A stretch of DNA of 64,000 bases from an uncultured Flavobacteriaceae bacterium (GTDB taxonomy: Bacteria > Bacteroidota > Bacteroidia > Flavobacteriales > Flavobacteriaceae), in the NCBI GenBank assembly GCA_947502495.1, contig CANNAC010000012.1, positions 26,722 to 90,721 of the forward strand, read 5' to 3'. Positions within the stretch are counted from its first letter, which is position 1. Every line of letters begins with the position of its first letter. Of the stretch, positions 10,183-17,823 are shown in pieces. The notes under the pieces are model-generated. The model searched no databases. It was not told where the DNA came from and saw nothing but the letters and a program-made list of their open reading frames with translations. Made by a program: the position numbers and the translations under genes.

Positions 10183-10231
10183 CTGTTAGCTGTTAGCTGT
10201 TAGCTGTTAGCTGTTAGCTGTTAGCTGTTAG
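10181..10231. repeat. Tandem array of a 7-bp unit, about 7.3 copies
   Basis: The unit AGCTGTT is repeated seven times without a mismatch from 10181 to 10229, followed by a partial AG. The array starts inside the lpdA stop codon (TAG at 10180-10182) and ends about ten bases before the shared terminator. A perfect array of this size is prone to slipped-strand copy-number change. Because the stop codon precedes almost all of it, length changes should not alter the LpdA protein. Confidence 0.95.
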
Positions 10232-10240
10232 AATATATAA

Positions 10241-10274
10241 AAAATGCGATTCCATAAAAATTGAATCGCATTTT
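10241..10274. terminator. Bidirectional terminator between lpdA and aroQ
   Basis: A 12-bp perfect stem (AAAATGCGATTC with GAATCGCATTTT), a 10-base loop, and A and T tracts on the two sides. It can terminate lpdA on the plus strand and aroQ on the minus strand. Confidence 0.93.
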
Positions 10275-10299
10275 TTTGTTTGTATTCTTCTCTCTTTTC

Positions 10300-10716
10300 T
10301 TAAAGAAAACTCTGAATAGCCAATTCATAACTCTGCAATCCGAAGCCAAGAATAACACCTTTTGCATTTGGTGAAATATAAGAAGTATGTCTAAATTCTT
10401 CACGAGAAAATGTGTTTGAAATATGGACTTCTACCACCGGAGTTTTTATTGCGTTTATCGCATCGCCAATTGCCACAGAAGTATGTGTGTAAGCTGCTGC
10501 ATTTAATATGATACCATCATAACTAAAACCAACTTCTTGTAGCTTATTAATAAGCTCTCCTTCTACATTAGACTGGTAATAGTCTATATTTACATTAGGA
10601 TATTTTCTTTTTACTTCTTCTAAAAATTCGGTAAAAGATAAACTTCCATAAATTTCTGGTTCTCGAGTTCCTAATAGATTTAAATTAGGTCCATTAATGA
10701 TAATGAGTTTCTTCAT
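10300..10716 (-). CDS. aroQ: Type II 3-dehydroquinate dehydratase
   Basis: A 138-residue type II dehydroquinase of the shikimate pathway, converting 3-dehydroquinate to 3-dehydroshikimate. It shows the family opening IIINGPNLNLLGTREPEIYG with the catalytic Tyr at 23, the FYQSN-like YYQSNVEGELI block, the NAAAYTHTSVAI block containing the conserved Asn and His, and the VEVHISN block with the catalytic His. Length and motifs are fully typical. It converges on lpdA with a shared terminator and has its own short intergenic region upstream. Confidence 0.97.
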   Translation of the reverse strand: MKKLIIINGPNLNLLGTREPEIYGSLSFTEFLEEVKRKYPNVNIDYYQSNVEGELINKLQEVGFSYDGIILNAAAYTHTSVAIGDAINAIKTPVVEVHISNTFSREEFRHTSYISPNAKGVILGFGLQSYELAIQSFL

Positions 10717-10743
10717 AAAGTAAAGATATTAAAAAATAGGTAT

Positions 10744-10771
10744 AAAAAAGCCGAAGCAAATGCTTCGGCTT
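10744..10771 (-). terminator. Terminator of the outer-membrane barrel gene
   Basis: Stem GCCGAAGCA/TGCTTCGGC (10750-10758 with 10761-10769), followed on the minus strand by a T tract. It lies 24 bases past the stop of the gene ending at 10795. Confidence 0.9.
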
Positions 10772-10794
10772 AAATAAAAATGTATTTGTTCTTA

Positions 10795-11418
10795 TTAAAG
10801 TACGAATAATACTCCAAAAGATGCATTACCTCCAAATGGGTTAGCAACGTCACCAAATCCAAAGTTAAATTCAGTTACTGCTTTTGCTCCATCAGCATCC
10901 AATTTAGAAGTAGAGAAAGAAAGAACGTTTCTTAATCCAAAAGATAAAGCGATTTTTTCAGTTACGAAATAGTTAATACCTAAATCTAATCCAGCTCCAA
11001 AAGTATCCTGTTTTACATCAAAGATCTTATCCTCTTCATTGTTGTAACCTACTCCAAACTCTGTGTATGTTTTAAAACGCTCACCTAAGTCCAAGAAGTA
11101 ATAACGAGCGAATGCCCCAACACCAAAACCAGCAAATTCAGATGTGTCTGTTCCTGCAACTTCAGTCTTAGATGAAGTATAAGATACTAAACCTCCAATA
11201 GCTAAATCATCATTTAAGAAGTAACCTGCTTTTGGGCTAATGTTAAAACTGTTAGATTTTGCATCTGCATTTTTATCGTTTTCACTGTTGAAACCAACAT
11301 TTCCTTCAATAAAAATGTCACCTTCAGAAAAACCATATGTTTTTGCGTTTTCATCTTGTGCGTTTGCACTTGTAAATCCTAATACTGCGATTGCAGCTGT
11401 AAATAATAATTTTTTCAT
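10795..11418 (-). CDS. Outer-membrane beta-barrel protein
   Basis: A 207-residue exported protein with a classic signal peptide (MKKLLFTAAIAVLGFTSANAQ). The mature part consists of alternating amphipathic beta strands typical of an eight-stranded OmpA/OmpW-like barrel: FIEGNVGFNS, FNISPKAGYF, LAIGGLVSYT, VGAFARYYF, YTEFGVGYN, GAGLDLGINYF, IALSFGLRNV, and a C-terminal ASFGVLFVL strand. The function is unknown; small porin-like proteins of this kind are abundant in flavobacteria. It has a good divergent promoter and a strong terminator of its own, consistent with an abundant monocistronic transcript. Confidence 0.85.
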   Translation of the reverse strand: MKKLLFTAAIAVLGFTSANAQDENAKTYGFSEGDIFIEGNVGFNSENDKNADAKSNSFNISPKAGYFLNDDLAIGGLVSYTSSKTEVAGTDTSEFAGFGVGAFARYYFLDLGERFKTYTEFGVGYNNEEDKIFDVKQDTFGAGLDLGINYFVTEKIALSFGLRNVLSFSTSKLDADGAKAVTEFNFGFGDVANPFGGNASFGVLFVL

Positions 11419-11446
11419 AATAGATTTATTTTTAAATTTGAGTCCG

Positions 11447-11477
11447 CAAATATACCATGTACTTTAAGATTCGCCAA
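11447..11477 (-). promoter_or_regulatory. Bacteroidota-type promoter of the barrel protein gene
   Basis: On the minus strand the box TATATTTG (11447-11454) matches the TAnnTTTG -7 element, and a TTG at 11475-11477 lies 20 bases upstream, the right distance for the -33 element. The start codon is 29 bases downstream of the -7 box. Confidence 0.75.
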
Positions 11478-11601
11478 GATAATTTATACTTTTTAACAAT
11501 TTTATTAACAAAACAATAGCCACTTTATTCATTGTCAATTATTTAAAAATAATCCTTCAAAAAATAAATCATAACATAAATAAAATGCCTATTTTACTGC
11601 T

Positions 11602-12507
11602 ATGAAATGGCAACAAGCACTTTTAGATTATAAAATGTATTTGAAGATAGAACGCGGTTTATCCCAAAATTCTATCGATAATTATGTCTTAGATGTTAAT
11701 AAGTTATTAACATACTTAGAGAATCATAAAATACAGGAATCTCCATTAGGTATTACTTCCGAAATTATTCAACAATTTATCTATGAAATAGCAAAAGAAG
11801 TGAATGCAAGATCACAATCTAGAATCATTTCTGGGTTGCGAAGTTTTTTCAATTACTTAGTTTTTGAAGATTATATTAAAACCAATCCGTTAGAACTTAT
11901 AGAATCTCCTAAAATAGGAAGAAAACTTCCAGATACATTATCGGAGAAAGATATAAACTCGTTAATACAAGCGATTGATCTTAGCACACCGCAAGGCGAA
12001 AGAAATCGCGCCATATTAGAAACACTTTATAGTTGCGGATTGCGAGTTAGTGAGCTTGTTGGTTTAAAAATTTCAGATTTGTTCTTTGATGAAGGTTTTA
12101 TTAAAGTCACCGGAAAAGGAGATAAACAACGTTTTGTTCCCATTGTACGCGAAACACAGAAGATAATTAATCTCTACAAAAACCAAGTACGAGTGCATTC
12201 GCCAGTAAAACCCGAATTTCAAGATATTTTATTTTTAAATAGAAGAGGAAAACAGCTCACAAGAGCTATGATTTTTACAATTATTAAACAACTAGCAGTA
12301 AAAATTGACTTAAATAAAAACATATCTCCACATACTTTTAGGCATTCTTTTGCCACGCACTTACTAGAAAACGGTGCAGATTTAAGAGCAATACAACTCA
12401 TGTTAGGTCATGAGAGCATTACCACTACTGAGATTTATATGCATGTAGATAAAAGCCACCTCAAAGACGTAATGAATACGTATCACCCTAGAAATGAGAG
12501 TTTTTAA
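11602..12507 (+). CDS. xerD: Tyrosine recombinase XerD-type
   Basis: A 301-residue site-specific recombinase for chromosome dimer resolution at dif. It has an N-terminal SAM-like DNA-binding domain (about 5-90) and a catalytic domain with the full set of active-site residues: Arg148 (CGLRVSE), Lys172, His244 and Arg247 (HTFRHSFATHLL), His270 (LMLGHESI), and the nucleophile Tyr279. Length and motifs fit the chromosomal XerD group rather than an integrase of a mobile element, and no attachment sites or cargo genes are nearby. XerC and XerD are hard to separate by eye. Confidence 0.9.
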   Translation: MKWQQALLDYKMYLKIERGLSQNSIDNYVLDVNKLLTYLENHKIQESPLGITSEIIQQFIYEIAKEVNARSQSRIISGLRSFFNYLVFEDYIKTNPLELIESPKIGRKLPDTLSEKDINSLIQAIDLSTPQGERNRAILETLYSCGLRVSELVGLKISDLFFDEGFIKVTGKGDKQRFVPIVRETQKIINLYKNQVRVHSPVKPEFQDILFLNRRGKQLTRAMIFTIIKQLAVKIDLNKNISPHTFRHSFATHLLENGADLRAIQLMLGHESITTTEIYMHVDKSHLKDVMNTYHPRNESF

Positions 12508-12517
12508 TCGATAAAAA

Positions 12518-12548
12518 TTTGTTTTTAATCGATGTTTTATTATATTTG
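12518..12548 (+). promoter_or_regulatory. Strong consensus promoter for the first histidine kinase
   Basis: TTTG at 12518-12521, a 19-base spacer and TATATTTG at 12541-12548 make a perfect -33/-7 promoter of the Bacteroidota primary sigma factor. A 12-base direct repeat (TTTTTAATCGAT at 12501-12512 and 12522-12533) straddles the -33 element with a 21-base period, so it could be a binding site for a regulator. Confidence 0.82.
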
Positions 12549-12626
12549 AACAGACTTATGTAAGTTGTAACTGACTTAAATATTTTTTAAGAAGATCCCT
12601 AAAACTTTTTTAAATACTATATATAT

Positions 12627-13772
12627 ATGTATGCTATAAATCAGGGGTTTATTGAAAATAATGCTTTGAAAATCTTAAACGATACAAAGTGGAAACTTGC
12701 GCTCGAATATACCAAAATTGGTTTTTGGGAATTTGATTTAGATACTAACCAAGTTTTCTTCTCCAATCAATCTAAAAAAATACTTGGCTTAGAAGATGAT
12801 GAGGCTTTTGGCTCTAATAAAAACGACTGGAATGATCGTGTGCATCCTGACGACAGAAAAAAATATTTTCAAGACTTTCAAGACCATCTTACCGGACGGA
12901 AACCAATTTATGAAAATGAGCATAGAGTAAAATGTTCGGATGAAAGTTATAAATGGATTTTAGATAGAGGTAAAATAGTAGAATTTACGGCAGATGGCAA
13001 AGCAAAACGAATTATTGGTACACACACAGAAATAACCAATCAAAAAGTAGCAGAAAATAAAGTCATTGAATCCTTAAATATAGCAACAGAGCAAAACAAT
13101 AAGCTAAAGAATTTTGCACATATAGTTACACATAACTTAAAACAACATGTTGGTAATTTTGAAAGTTTACTCGATTTTCATGAAGAAGCAGAAACGCTTG
13201 AAGAGAAAGAAGAGTTAATGCAACATTTAAAAACACTTTCGACTTCGCTTACCAAAACAATAAACAATTTAAATCAAGTAGTATCTGTACAAGCCAATAA
13301 TAACAAAAAAACAGAACGTATTTATGTTGCTCAAGAAATCAATAACGTTTTAAAATCCTTAGATTTTGTTATTAACGAAAGCCACACTACAGTAATTAAT
13401 AACATAAATGAAAAATATTTTATTTATTACAACCTCTCCTATTTTGAAAGCGTAATTCAAAATCTGCTTACCAATGCTATTAAGTATAAACATAAAGACA
13501 GAAATCCTATAATTCATATAGATTACGCCTTTAGACAGGACGCAATTGATTTGATTATTTCAGATAATGGTAGAGGCGTCGATTTAGATAAGTTTGGTAA
13601 AGATATTTTTGGTTTATACAAAACCTTTCATCATAATGACGATGCTGAAGGTGTTGGGTTGTATCTTATAAAAAATCAAATAGAATCTTTTGGTGGTAAA
13701 ATTTCTGTAAAAAGTAAGGTAAATACTGGAACTACTTTTACAATTACCGTAACAAATAGATCGAAAATTTAA
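12627..13772 (+). CDS. PAS-domain sensor histidine kinase (first of a tandem pair)
   Basis: A 381-residue soluble kinase without membrane segments. A PAS domain with PAC motif covers about 20-140 (IGFWEFDLDTNQVFFS, DWNDRVHPDDRKKYF, YKWILDRGKIVEF, RIIGTHTEIT). The dimerisation helix has a non-standard H-box, THNLKQHVGNF, with the likely phospho-acceptor His169. The ATPase domain shows the N-box NLLTNAIKYKH, the G1 box DNGRGVD, and the G2-like GVGLYLIKNQIESFGG. No response regulator is adjacent, so it is an orphan. It is about half identical to the next gene, which indicates a tandem duplication. The signal sensed is unknown. Confidence 0.88.
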   Translation: MYAINQGFIENNALKILNDTKWKLALEYTKIGFWEFDLDTNQVFFSNQSKKILGLEDDEAFGSNKNDWNDRVHPDDRKKYFQDFQDHLTGRKPIYENEHRVKCSDESYKWILDRGKIVEFTADGKAKRIIGTHTEITNQKVAENKVIESLNIATEQNNKLKNFAHIVTHNLKQHVGNFESLLDFHEEAETLEEKEELMQHLKTLSTSLTKTINNLNQVVSVQANNNKKTERIYVAQEINNVLKSLDFVINESHTTVINNINEKYFIYYNLSYFESVIQNLLTNAIKYKHKDRNPIIHIDYAFRQDAIDLIISDNGRGVDLDKFGKDIFGLYKTFHHNDDAEGVGLYLIKNQIESFGGKISVKSKVNTGTTFTITVTNRSKI

Positions 13773-13782
13773 TCTTTCCAAA

Positions 13783-13886
13783 TTAAAAACGTTTCAATTT
13801 TTTATTAAATAAATTGTTAAAAACGTTCATTTTTTTTAAATTAAATAATAATTATGTATTTTGCCGTTTAAATAAGCATTTAAACG
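13783..13886. promoter_or_regulatory. Repeat-rich intergenic region between the two kinases
   Basis: Two direct copies of TTAAAAACGTT (13783-13793 and 13817-13827) are followed by a perfect 9-bp inverted repeat, CGTTTAAAT with ATTTAAACG, around a 4-base loop (13865-13886). These lie upstream of the second kinase promoter and may bind a regulator; no T tract follows the hairpin, so it does not look like a terminator. Confidence 0.5.
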
Positions 13887-13937
13887 TGTTTGTTTTGTTT
13901 TTCGGATTAAATAAAGTAAGAATAATTAAAAGAACTT

Positions 13938-13945
13938 TACTTTTG
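13938..13945 (+). promoter_or_regulatory. -7 promoter element of the second histidine kinase
   Basis: TACTTTTG matches TAnnTTTG and lies 29 bases before the start codon at 13975. No clear -33 TTTG is seen at the expected distance. Confidence 0.6.
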
Positions 13946-13974
13946 TGGTCCCCGAAGCTAATTAAATACCTACA

Positions 13975-15132
13975 ATGAACAACGCAAATAGTTTAAACCC
14001 TACCGTTTCCGACAAAGAAGATGATTATCAACCATTAGATATTAAAGAACAAGTTTTAAAATTCACTTTAGAAAACTCAAATATTGGAACATGGGATTAT
14101 AATGCAAAAACACAACTCGTTTTCTATTCTAAAGAATCTAAAAGTATTTTAGGTTTTGAAGAGCACGAAATTGGAACTACTGCCCAAGAATGGAACGATC
14201 GTGTTCATCCGGAAGACAAAGCACATTATTTTCAAGACTTTAACAATCATCTCATTGGTATAAATCCCGACTATGTGAACGAACATCGCATAAAATGTAA
14301 AGACGGTTCTTATAAATGGATTTTAGATAGAGGGCGCATTATTGAGCGTGATATTCATGGTAAACCTACTCGAATTATTGGTACTCACACAGATATTAGT
14401 GAACGCAAAGAACAAGAAGAAAAACTATTAAAGAATCAAAAAATTATACAAAATCAAAATAATAGGCTTAGAAATTTCGCACTTATAGTAACACACAATC
14501 TGAAATCGCATACCGCAAATTTTCATAGTTTATTAAGTTTTTATGAGGATGCAGAAGATAAAAATGAGAAAACCGAGATTATTAATCATCTTAAAACAGT
14601 AAATAATTCGTTAACAAAAACGATTAGCAACCTAAACAAGATTGTTACCACACAAGAATCTAAAGACAAAAACTTACAATCCATTAACGTAAACAAGTAT
14701 GTTATTAATGCCATTAAGTTTTTAGAAACTAAAATAACAGAAACTAAATTCACTGTTAATAATGATATAGACCCGGATTTATTTATAGATTATAATCCTG
14801 CTTATTTTGAAAGTATCTTACAAAACTTACTTTCCAATACTATTAAGTATAAACATCCTAACAGAACACCCATTATAAATATTAAATCTGTAGTTACTCC
14901 AGAACAAATCATCCTTTCCATTAACGATAATGGTTTAGGTATTGATTTAAATAAGTACGGAAATCATATTTTTGAACTATACAAAACGTTTCATAACAAT
15001 CCAAATGCCGAAGGTGTTGGGCTTTATCTTACCAAGAGCCAGATTGAAGCTTTTGATGGCACCATAGAAGTAGAAAGTACGGTAAACGTTGGATCTACTT
15101 TTACCATAAAATATCCAAACAAAAAAGTCTAG
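13975..15132 (+). CDS. PAS-domain sensor histidine kinase (second of a tandem pair)
   Basis: A 385-residue paralogue of the preceding kinase with the same architecture: a PAS/PAC domain at about 28-145 (NSNIGTWDYNAKTQLVFYS, EWNDRVHPEDKAHYF, YKWILDRGRIIERD), the variant H-box THNLKSHTANF with the probable phospho-acceptor His174, and an ATPase domain (NLLSNTIKYKHPNRTP, DNGLGIDL, GVGLYLTKSQIEAFDG). It has its own promoter. The His-Asn-Leu-Lys-Ser-His pattern replaces the usual HELRTPL H-box, as in a Bacteroidota-specific kinase group. The cognate regulator is not in the window. The stop codon lies in the stem of the terminator. Confidence 0.88.
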   Translation: MNNANSLNPTVSDKEDDYQPLDIKEQVLKFTLENSNIGTWDYNAKTQLVFYSKESKSILGFEEHEIGTTAQEWNDRVHPEDKAHYFQDFNNHLIGINPDYVNEHRIKCKDGSYKWILDRGRIIERDIHGKPTRIIGTHTDISERKEQEEKLLKNQKIIQNQNNRLRNFALIVTHNLKSHTANFHSLLSFYEDAEDKNEKTEIINHLKTVNNSLTKTISNLNKIVTTQESKDKNLQSINVNKYVINAIKFLETKITETKFTVNNDIDPDLFIDYNPAYFESILQNLLSNTIKYKHPNRTPIINIKSVVTPEQIILSINDNGLGIDLNKYGNHIFELYKTFHNNPNAEGVGLYLTKSQIEAFDGTIEVESTVNVGSTFTIKYPNKKV

Positions 15133-15151
15133 CGAATAGCTAGACTTTTTT
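15121..15151. terminator. Bidirectional terminator between the kinase and rny
   Basis: A perfect 13-bp palindromic stem (AAAAAAGTCTAGC with GCTAGACTTTTTT) and a 5-base loop. The kinase stop codon TAG (15130-15132) is part of the stem. It serves both convergent genes. Confidence 0.93.
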
Positions 15152-15174
15152 CTTATTTTAAATACAATCTCTTT

Positions 15175-16749
15175 TTACTTCGCAATATTTACCGCTCTAG
15201 TTTCACGTATAACAGTAACCTTTACTTGACCAGGATATGTCATATCTGTTTGTATTTTTTGCGATATATTAAACGATAAGTCTGCTGCATTTTGATCCGA
15301 TACTTTTTCGCTTTCTACAATTACTCTTAGTTCACGTCCAGCTTGAATGGCATAGGCCTTCTTCACACCTTGGAAACCAAAGGCAATATCCTCTAAATCT
15401 TTTAAACGTTGTATATAACTATCTAATACTTGTCTTCTAGCTCCTGGTCTTGCTCCTGAAATAGCATCACATACTTGAATAATAGGAGAAAGTAATGAAG
15501 TCATTTCAATTTCATCGTGATGCGCACCAATAGCATTACAAACATCGTCTTTTTCACCAAATTTTTCTGCCCATTGCATACCAAGAATAGCGTGTGGCGT
15601 TTCCATATCTGCTTCTGCATCTGGCACTTTACCAATATCATGCAATAACCCTGCACGTTTTGCCAGTTTAGGGTTCAAGCCTAATTCTGCAGCCATGACA
15701 CCACAAAGCTTAGCAACTTCACGCGAGTGTTGCAGTAAATTTTGTCCGTAAGAAGAACGATATTTCATTCTACCCACCATTTTAATTAACTCTGGATGTA
15801 AGTTATGAATACCTAAATCTATAACGGTACGTTTACCAACCTCAATGATTTCTTGTTCTATTTGTTTTTGCGTTTTCTTTACTACTTCTTCAATTCTAGC
15901 AGGATGAATACGTCCGTCTGTAACCAATTTATGTAAAGATAAACGAGCAACTTCACGTCTAACAGAATCAAAACAAGATAATATAATAGCTTCTGGAGTA
16001 TCATCTACAATAATCTCTACTCCTGTTGCTGCTTCAATAGCGCGAATATTTCTTCCTTCTCGACCAATGATACGTCCTTTAACGTCATCAGATTCTATAT
16101 TAAAAACAGATACACAGTTATCTACTGCTTCTTCTGTACCAATACGTTGAATGGTATTAATAATAACTTTCTTAGCTTCTTGCTGTGCGGTCATTTTAGC
16201 CTCTTCCAATGTACTTTGTATAAAAGCCATTGCATCATTTTTAGCTTCCCCTTTTAAAGATTCTACTAACTGCTCTTTCGCTTCTTCGGCAGAAAGACTA
16301 GAAATTACTTCTAATTGTTGTATTTGACTTTTGTGTAACCTATCCACTTCTTCTTGCTTTTTTTCAATAATATCCAGCCTATGGTTATAGTCTTTTATTT
16401 TAGCATCGGCTTCCGCGTTTGATTTTTTACTTTTAGAAAGCTCACTCGATATTTGAGATTCTTTATCACGAATACGTTTCTCTGTTTCCGCCATTTTCTT
16501 ATCGCGAGATAAGATTACTTTTTCGTGCTCTGATTTTAATTCAATAAACTTTTCTTTAGCCTGAAGAATTTTATCTTTCTTTATAGACTCACCTTCACTA
16601 TTTGCTTCTTTTAGAATAGAAGCTGCAGATTTTTTAGCGCCTTTAATTAATTTTGATGCATTACTTTTTTCTAATGCTTTAGCTATAATGTATCCTATAA
16701 TTACACCTATTACAATGCCTATTATTGCTAATACAATTGGGTTTTCCAT
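15175..16749 (-). CDS. rny: Ribonuclease Y
   Basis: A 524-residue membrane-anchored endoribonuclease that starts mRNA decay. The order is: N-terminal transmembrane helix (about 4-26), a long coiled coil (about 30-190), a KH domain (about 205-265, with [21 protein letters not shown]), and an HD domain with the metal motif [10 protein letters not shown] and the [12 protein letters not shown] block. The length is typical. It lies downstream of zapA and a probable 6S RNA on the same strand, so the three may share transcription. Confidence 0.96.
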   Translation of the reverse strand: MENPIVLAIIGIVIGVIIGYIIAKALEKSNASKLIKGAKKSAASILKEANSEGESIKKDKILQAKEKFIELKSEHEKVILSRDKKMAETEKRIRDKESQISSELSKSKKSNAEADAKIKDYNHRLDIIEKKQEEVDRLHKSQIQQLEVISSLSAEEAKEQLVESLKGEAKNDAMAFIQSTLEEAKMTAQQEAKKVIINTIQRIGTEEAVDNCVSVFNIESDDVKGRIIGREGRNIRAIEAATGVEIIVDDTPEAIILSCFDSVRREVARLSLHKLVTDGRIHPARIEEVVKKTQKQIEQEIIEVGKRTVIDLGIHNLHPELIKMVGRMKYRSSYGQNLLQHSREVAKLCGVMAAELGLNPKLAKRAGLLHDIGKVPDAEADMETPHAILGMQWAEKFGEKDDVCNAIGAHHDEIEMTSLLSPIIQVCDAISGARPGARRQVLDSYIQRLKDLEDIAFGFQGVKKAYAIQAGRELRVIVESEKVSDQNAADLSFNISQKIQTDMTYPGQVKVTVIRETRAVNIAK

Positions 16750-16775
16750 GTTTAGTTAATTAGTATTTATTATAT

Positions 16776-16943
16776 AAAAAAGCCTACATCAATTTATGGT
16801 TTTGTATAAACTCCTTAAAAACAAGTTTAGGGCTAACAAGTTGATCAAGTATCTACTCGAGGTAGCTCGCTTTTACAACTTCAACTCACCCTTTTTAAAG
16901 AATTAACGTTGAGTTTATCAAAAAAAATAATCAATGCAGGCAG
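16776..16943 (-). ncRNA. ssrS: Probable 6S RNA (6S-Flavo type)
   Basis: On the minus strand this gap between zapA and rny folds into a rod. The closing helix pairs 16930-16941 with 16782-16793 over 12 bp with three G-U pairs. After asymmetric single-stranded stretches comes a perfect 8-bp helix (ATAAACTC with GAGTTTAT), then an AAGTTG/CAACTT arm and a tip hairpin CTAC/GTAG. A run of Ts follows the closing helix, as in a terminator. The position next to zapA is the classic location of 6S RNA in many bacteria, and a flavobacterial 6S form is known. 6S RNA mimics an open promoter and sequesters RNA polymerase. The call rests on fold and context; it was not checked with a covariance model. Confidence 0.72.
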
Positions 16944-16971
16944 TAACCTTTATTTTATTTAAAAGAACGAA

Positions 16972-17280
16972 TTATAAATTTAAATGTTCCTGTAGTAAGT
17001 TATTTAAAGCGTTAAGCTTTTCTTCTACATGTTCGTTAACATTCTCTTTATCTATAGTTTTTTGTTCTGTTTGTGATGCCAATTGTAATGCGCACATGGC
17101 TAATACATCTTGCTTATCTCGAACAGAATAACTTTGCTCAAACTGGGTAATCATAGCTTCAATGTTCTTGGCTGCTTTACGTAAACCTTCTTCCTGACTA
17201 GGGTTGATGGTTAAAGGATATACTCTATTAGCTATAGATAGCTTTATTTTAAGCTGTTCTGCCATTTCACTATGTGTCAT
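16972..17280 (-). CDS. zapA: Cell division protein ZapA
   Basis: A 102-residue FtsZ-associated protein that bundles FtsZ filaments. It shows the ZapA pattern: an N-terminal beta-alpha-beta domain (LKIKLSIANRVYPLTINPSQEEGLRKAAKNI) and a C-terminal coiled coil ending in VEEKLNALNNLLQEHL. Its start overlaps the upstream stop in a TAATG junction, so the two genes are translationally coupled. The downstream neighbour is the probable 6S RNA, the usual zapA-6S linkage. Confidence 0.88.
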   Translation of the reverse strand: MTHSEMAEQLKIKLSIANRVYPLTINPSQEEGLRKAAKNIEAMITQFEQSYSVRDKQDVLAMCALQLASQTEQKTIDKENVNEHVEEKLNALNNLLQEHLNL

Positions 17281-17570
17281 TATTCAGAAAGTTGTGCGAT
17301 ACAATGATCGATCTCTCTAATTAATGTATTTATTTTAAGCTTAGTTTCTCTTTTATTATTATCACTGCCAAGCAAAGAATTCGCCATTTTGAGTGCTTCA
17401 TATTTTTCTTGCCAAACAACAATGCGCTGTTTTTCTTGTAGAAGCTCTTGATTAGATACTTGTAAATCTTGCTCTAGTTTTATATTAGCTTGCTTTAAAA
17501 CTTCTTGTTTATGCAATACTTTGCTAATTTTATTTTCTAAAGCATCTACAATATCTTCAATATGACTCAT
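17280..17570 (-). CDS. Small coiled-coil protein upstream of zapA
   Basis: A 96-residue, almost wholly alpha-helical protein with a continuous heptad pattern (IEDIVDALENKISKVLHKQ and LEQDLQVSNQELLQEKQRI) and no membrane segment or motif. It overlaps zapA by one base, so the products are probably made in balance and may act together at the division site, like ZapB in other bacteria. There is no evident sequence similarity to ZapB beyond coiled-coil character, so that role is an inference from context. Confidence 0.75.
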   Translation of the reverse strand: MSHIEDIVDALENKISKVLHKQEVLKQANIKLEQDLQVSNQELLQEKQRIVVWQEKYEALKMANSLLGSDNNKRETKLKINTLIREIDHCIAQLSE

Positions 17571-17593
17571 TTACAAATTCAATACTTATCTCA

Positions 17594-17624
17594 CAAAGTT
17601 AACATACCTGACGCTAATTAGCAA
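17594..17624 (-). promoter_or_regulatory. Promoter of the coiled-coil/zapA operon
   Basis: On the minus strand TAACTTTG (17594-17601) is a full TAnnTTTG match with a TTG 20 bases upstream (17622-17624). It lies 23 bases before the start codon of the coiled-coil gene. Confidence 0.72.
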
Positions 17625-17775
17625 TTGTTTTTTATAATTAAATTAAAAAATATTTAAACACACTAAATATCAATACAATGGCGTAGTATTTGTTATAATC
17701 CTTGCTTATAAAATTCAATTTCTTATATTTATAGAAAATTTTCTATAAAGTTTTTAATGAATATATTCTTAGTTT

Positions 17776-17807
17776 TTGGTTATGCTCATTTCAATTTAAT
17801 ACTTTCG
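17776..17807 (+). promoter_or_regulatory. Probable promoter of the M23 peptidase gene
   Basis: TTG at 17776-17778, a 21-base spacer and TACTTTCG (one mismatch to TAnnTTTG) at 17800-17807, 16 bases before the start codon. A perfect 14-base palindrome, TAGAAAATTTTCTA, lies about 65 bases upstream of this in the same gap. Confidence 0.5.
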
Positions 17808-17823
17808 CAATACAATATATTTT

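Noticed and set aside
10181..10231. 7-bp array as a CRISPR or iteron origin
   Set aside because: No spacers, cas genes, rep gene or DnaA boxes; it is a simple head-to-tail microsatellite-like array.
11602..12507. XerD-like gene as integrase of a mobile element
   Set aside because: No attachment-site repeats, tRNA end, or phage/conjugation genes nearby; the protein fits the chromosomal XerC/D group.
16776..16943. The zapA-rny gap as a riboswitch or tRNA
   Set aside because: No cloverleaf or known aptamer core; the rod-like closing stem and T tract at the end fit 6S RNA better.
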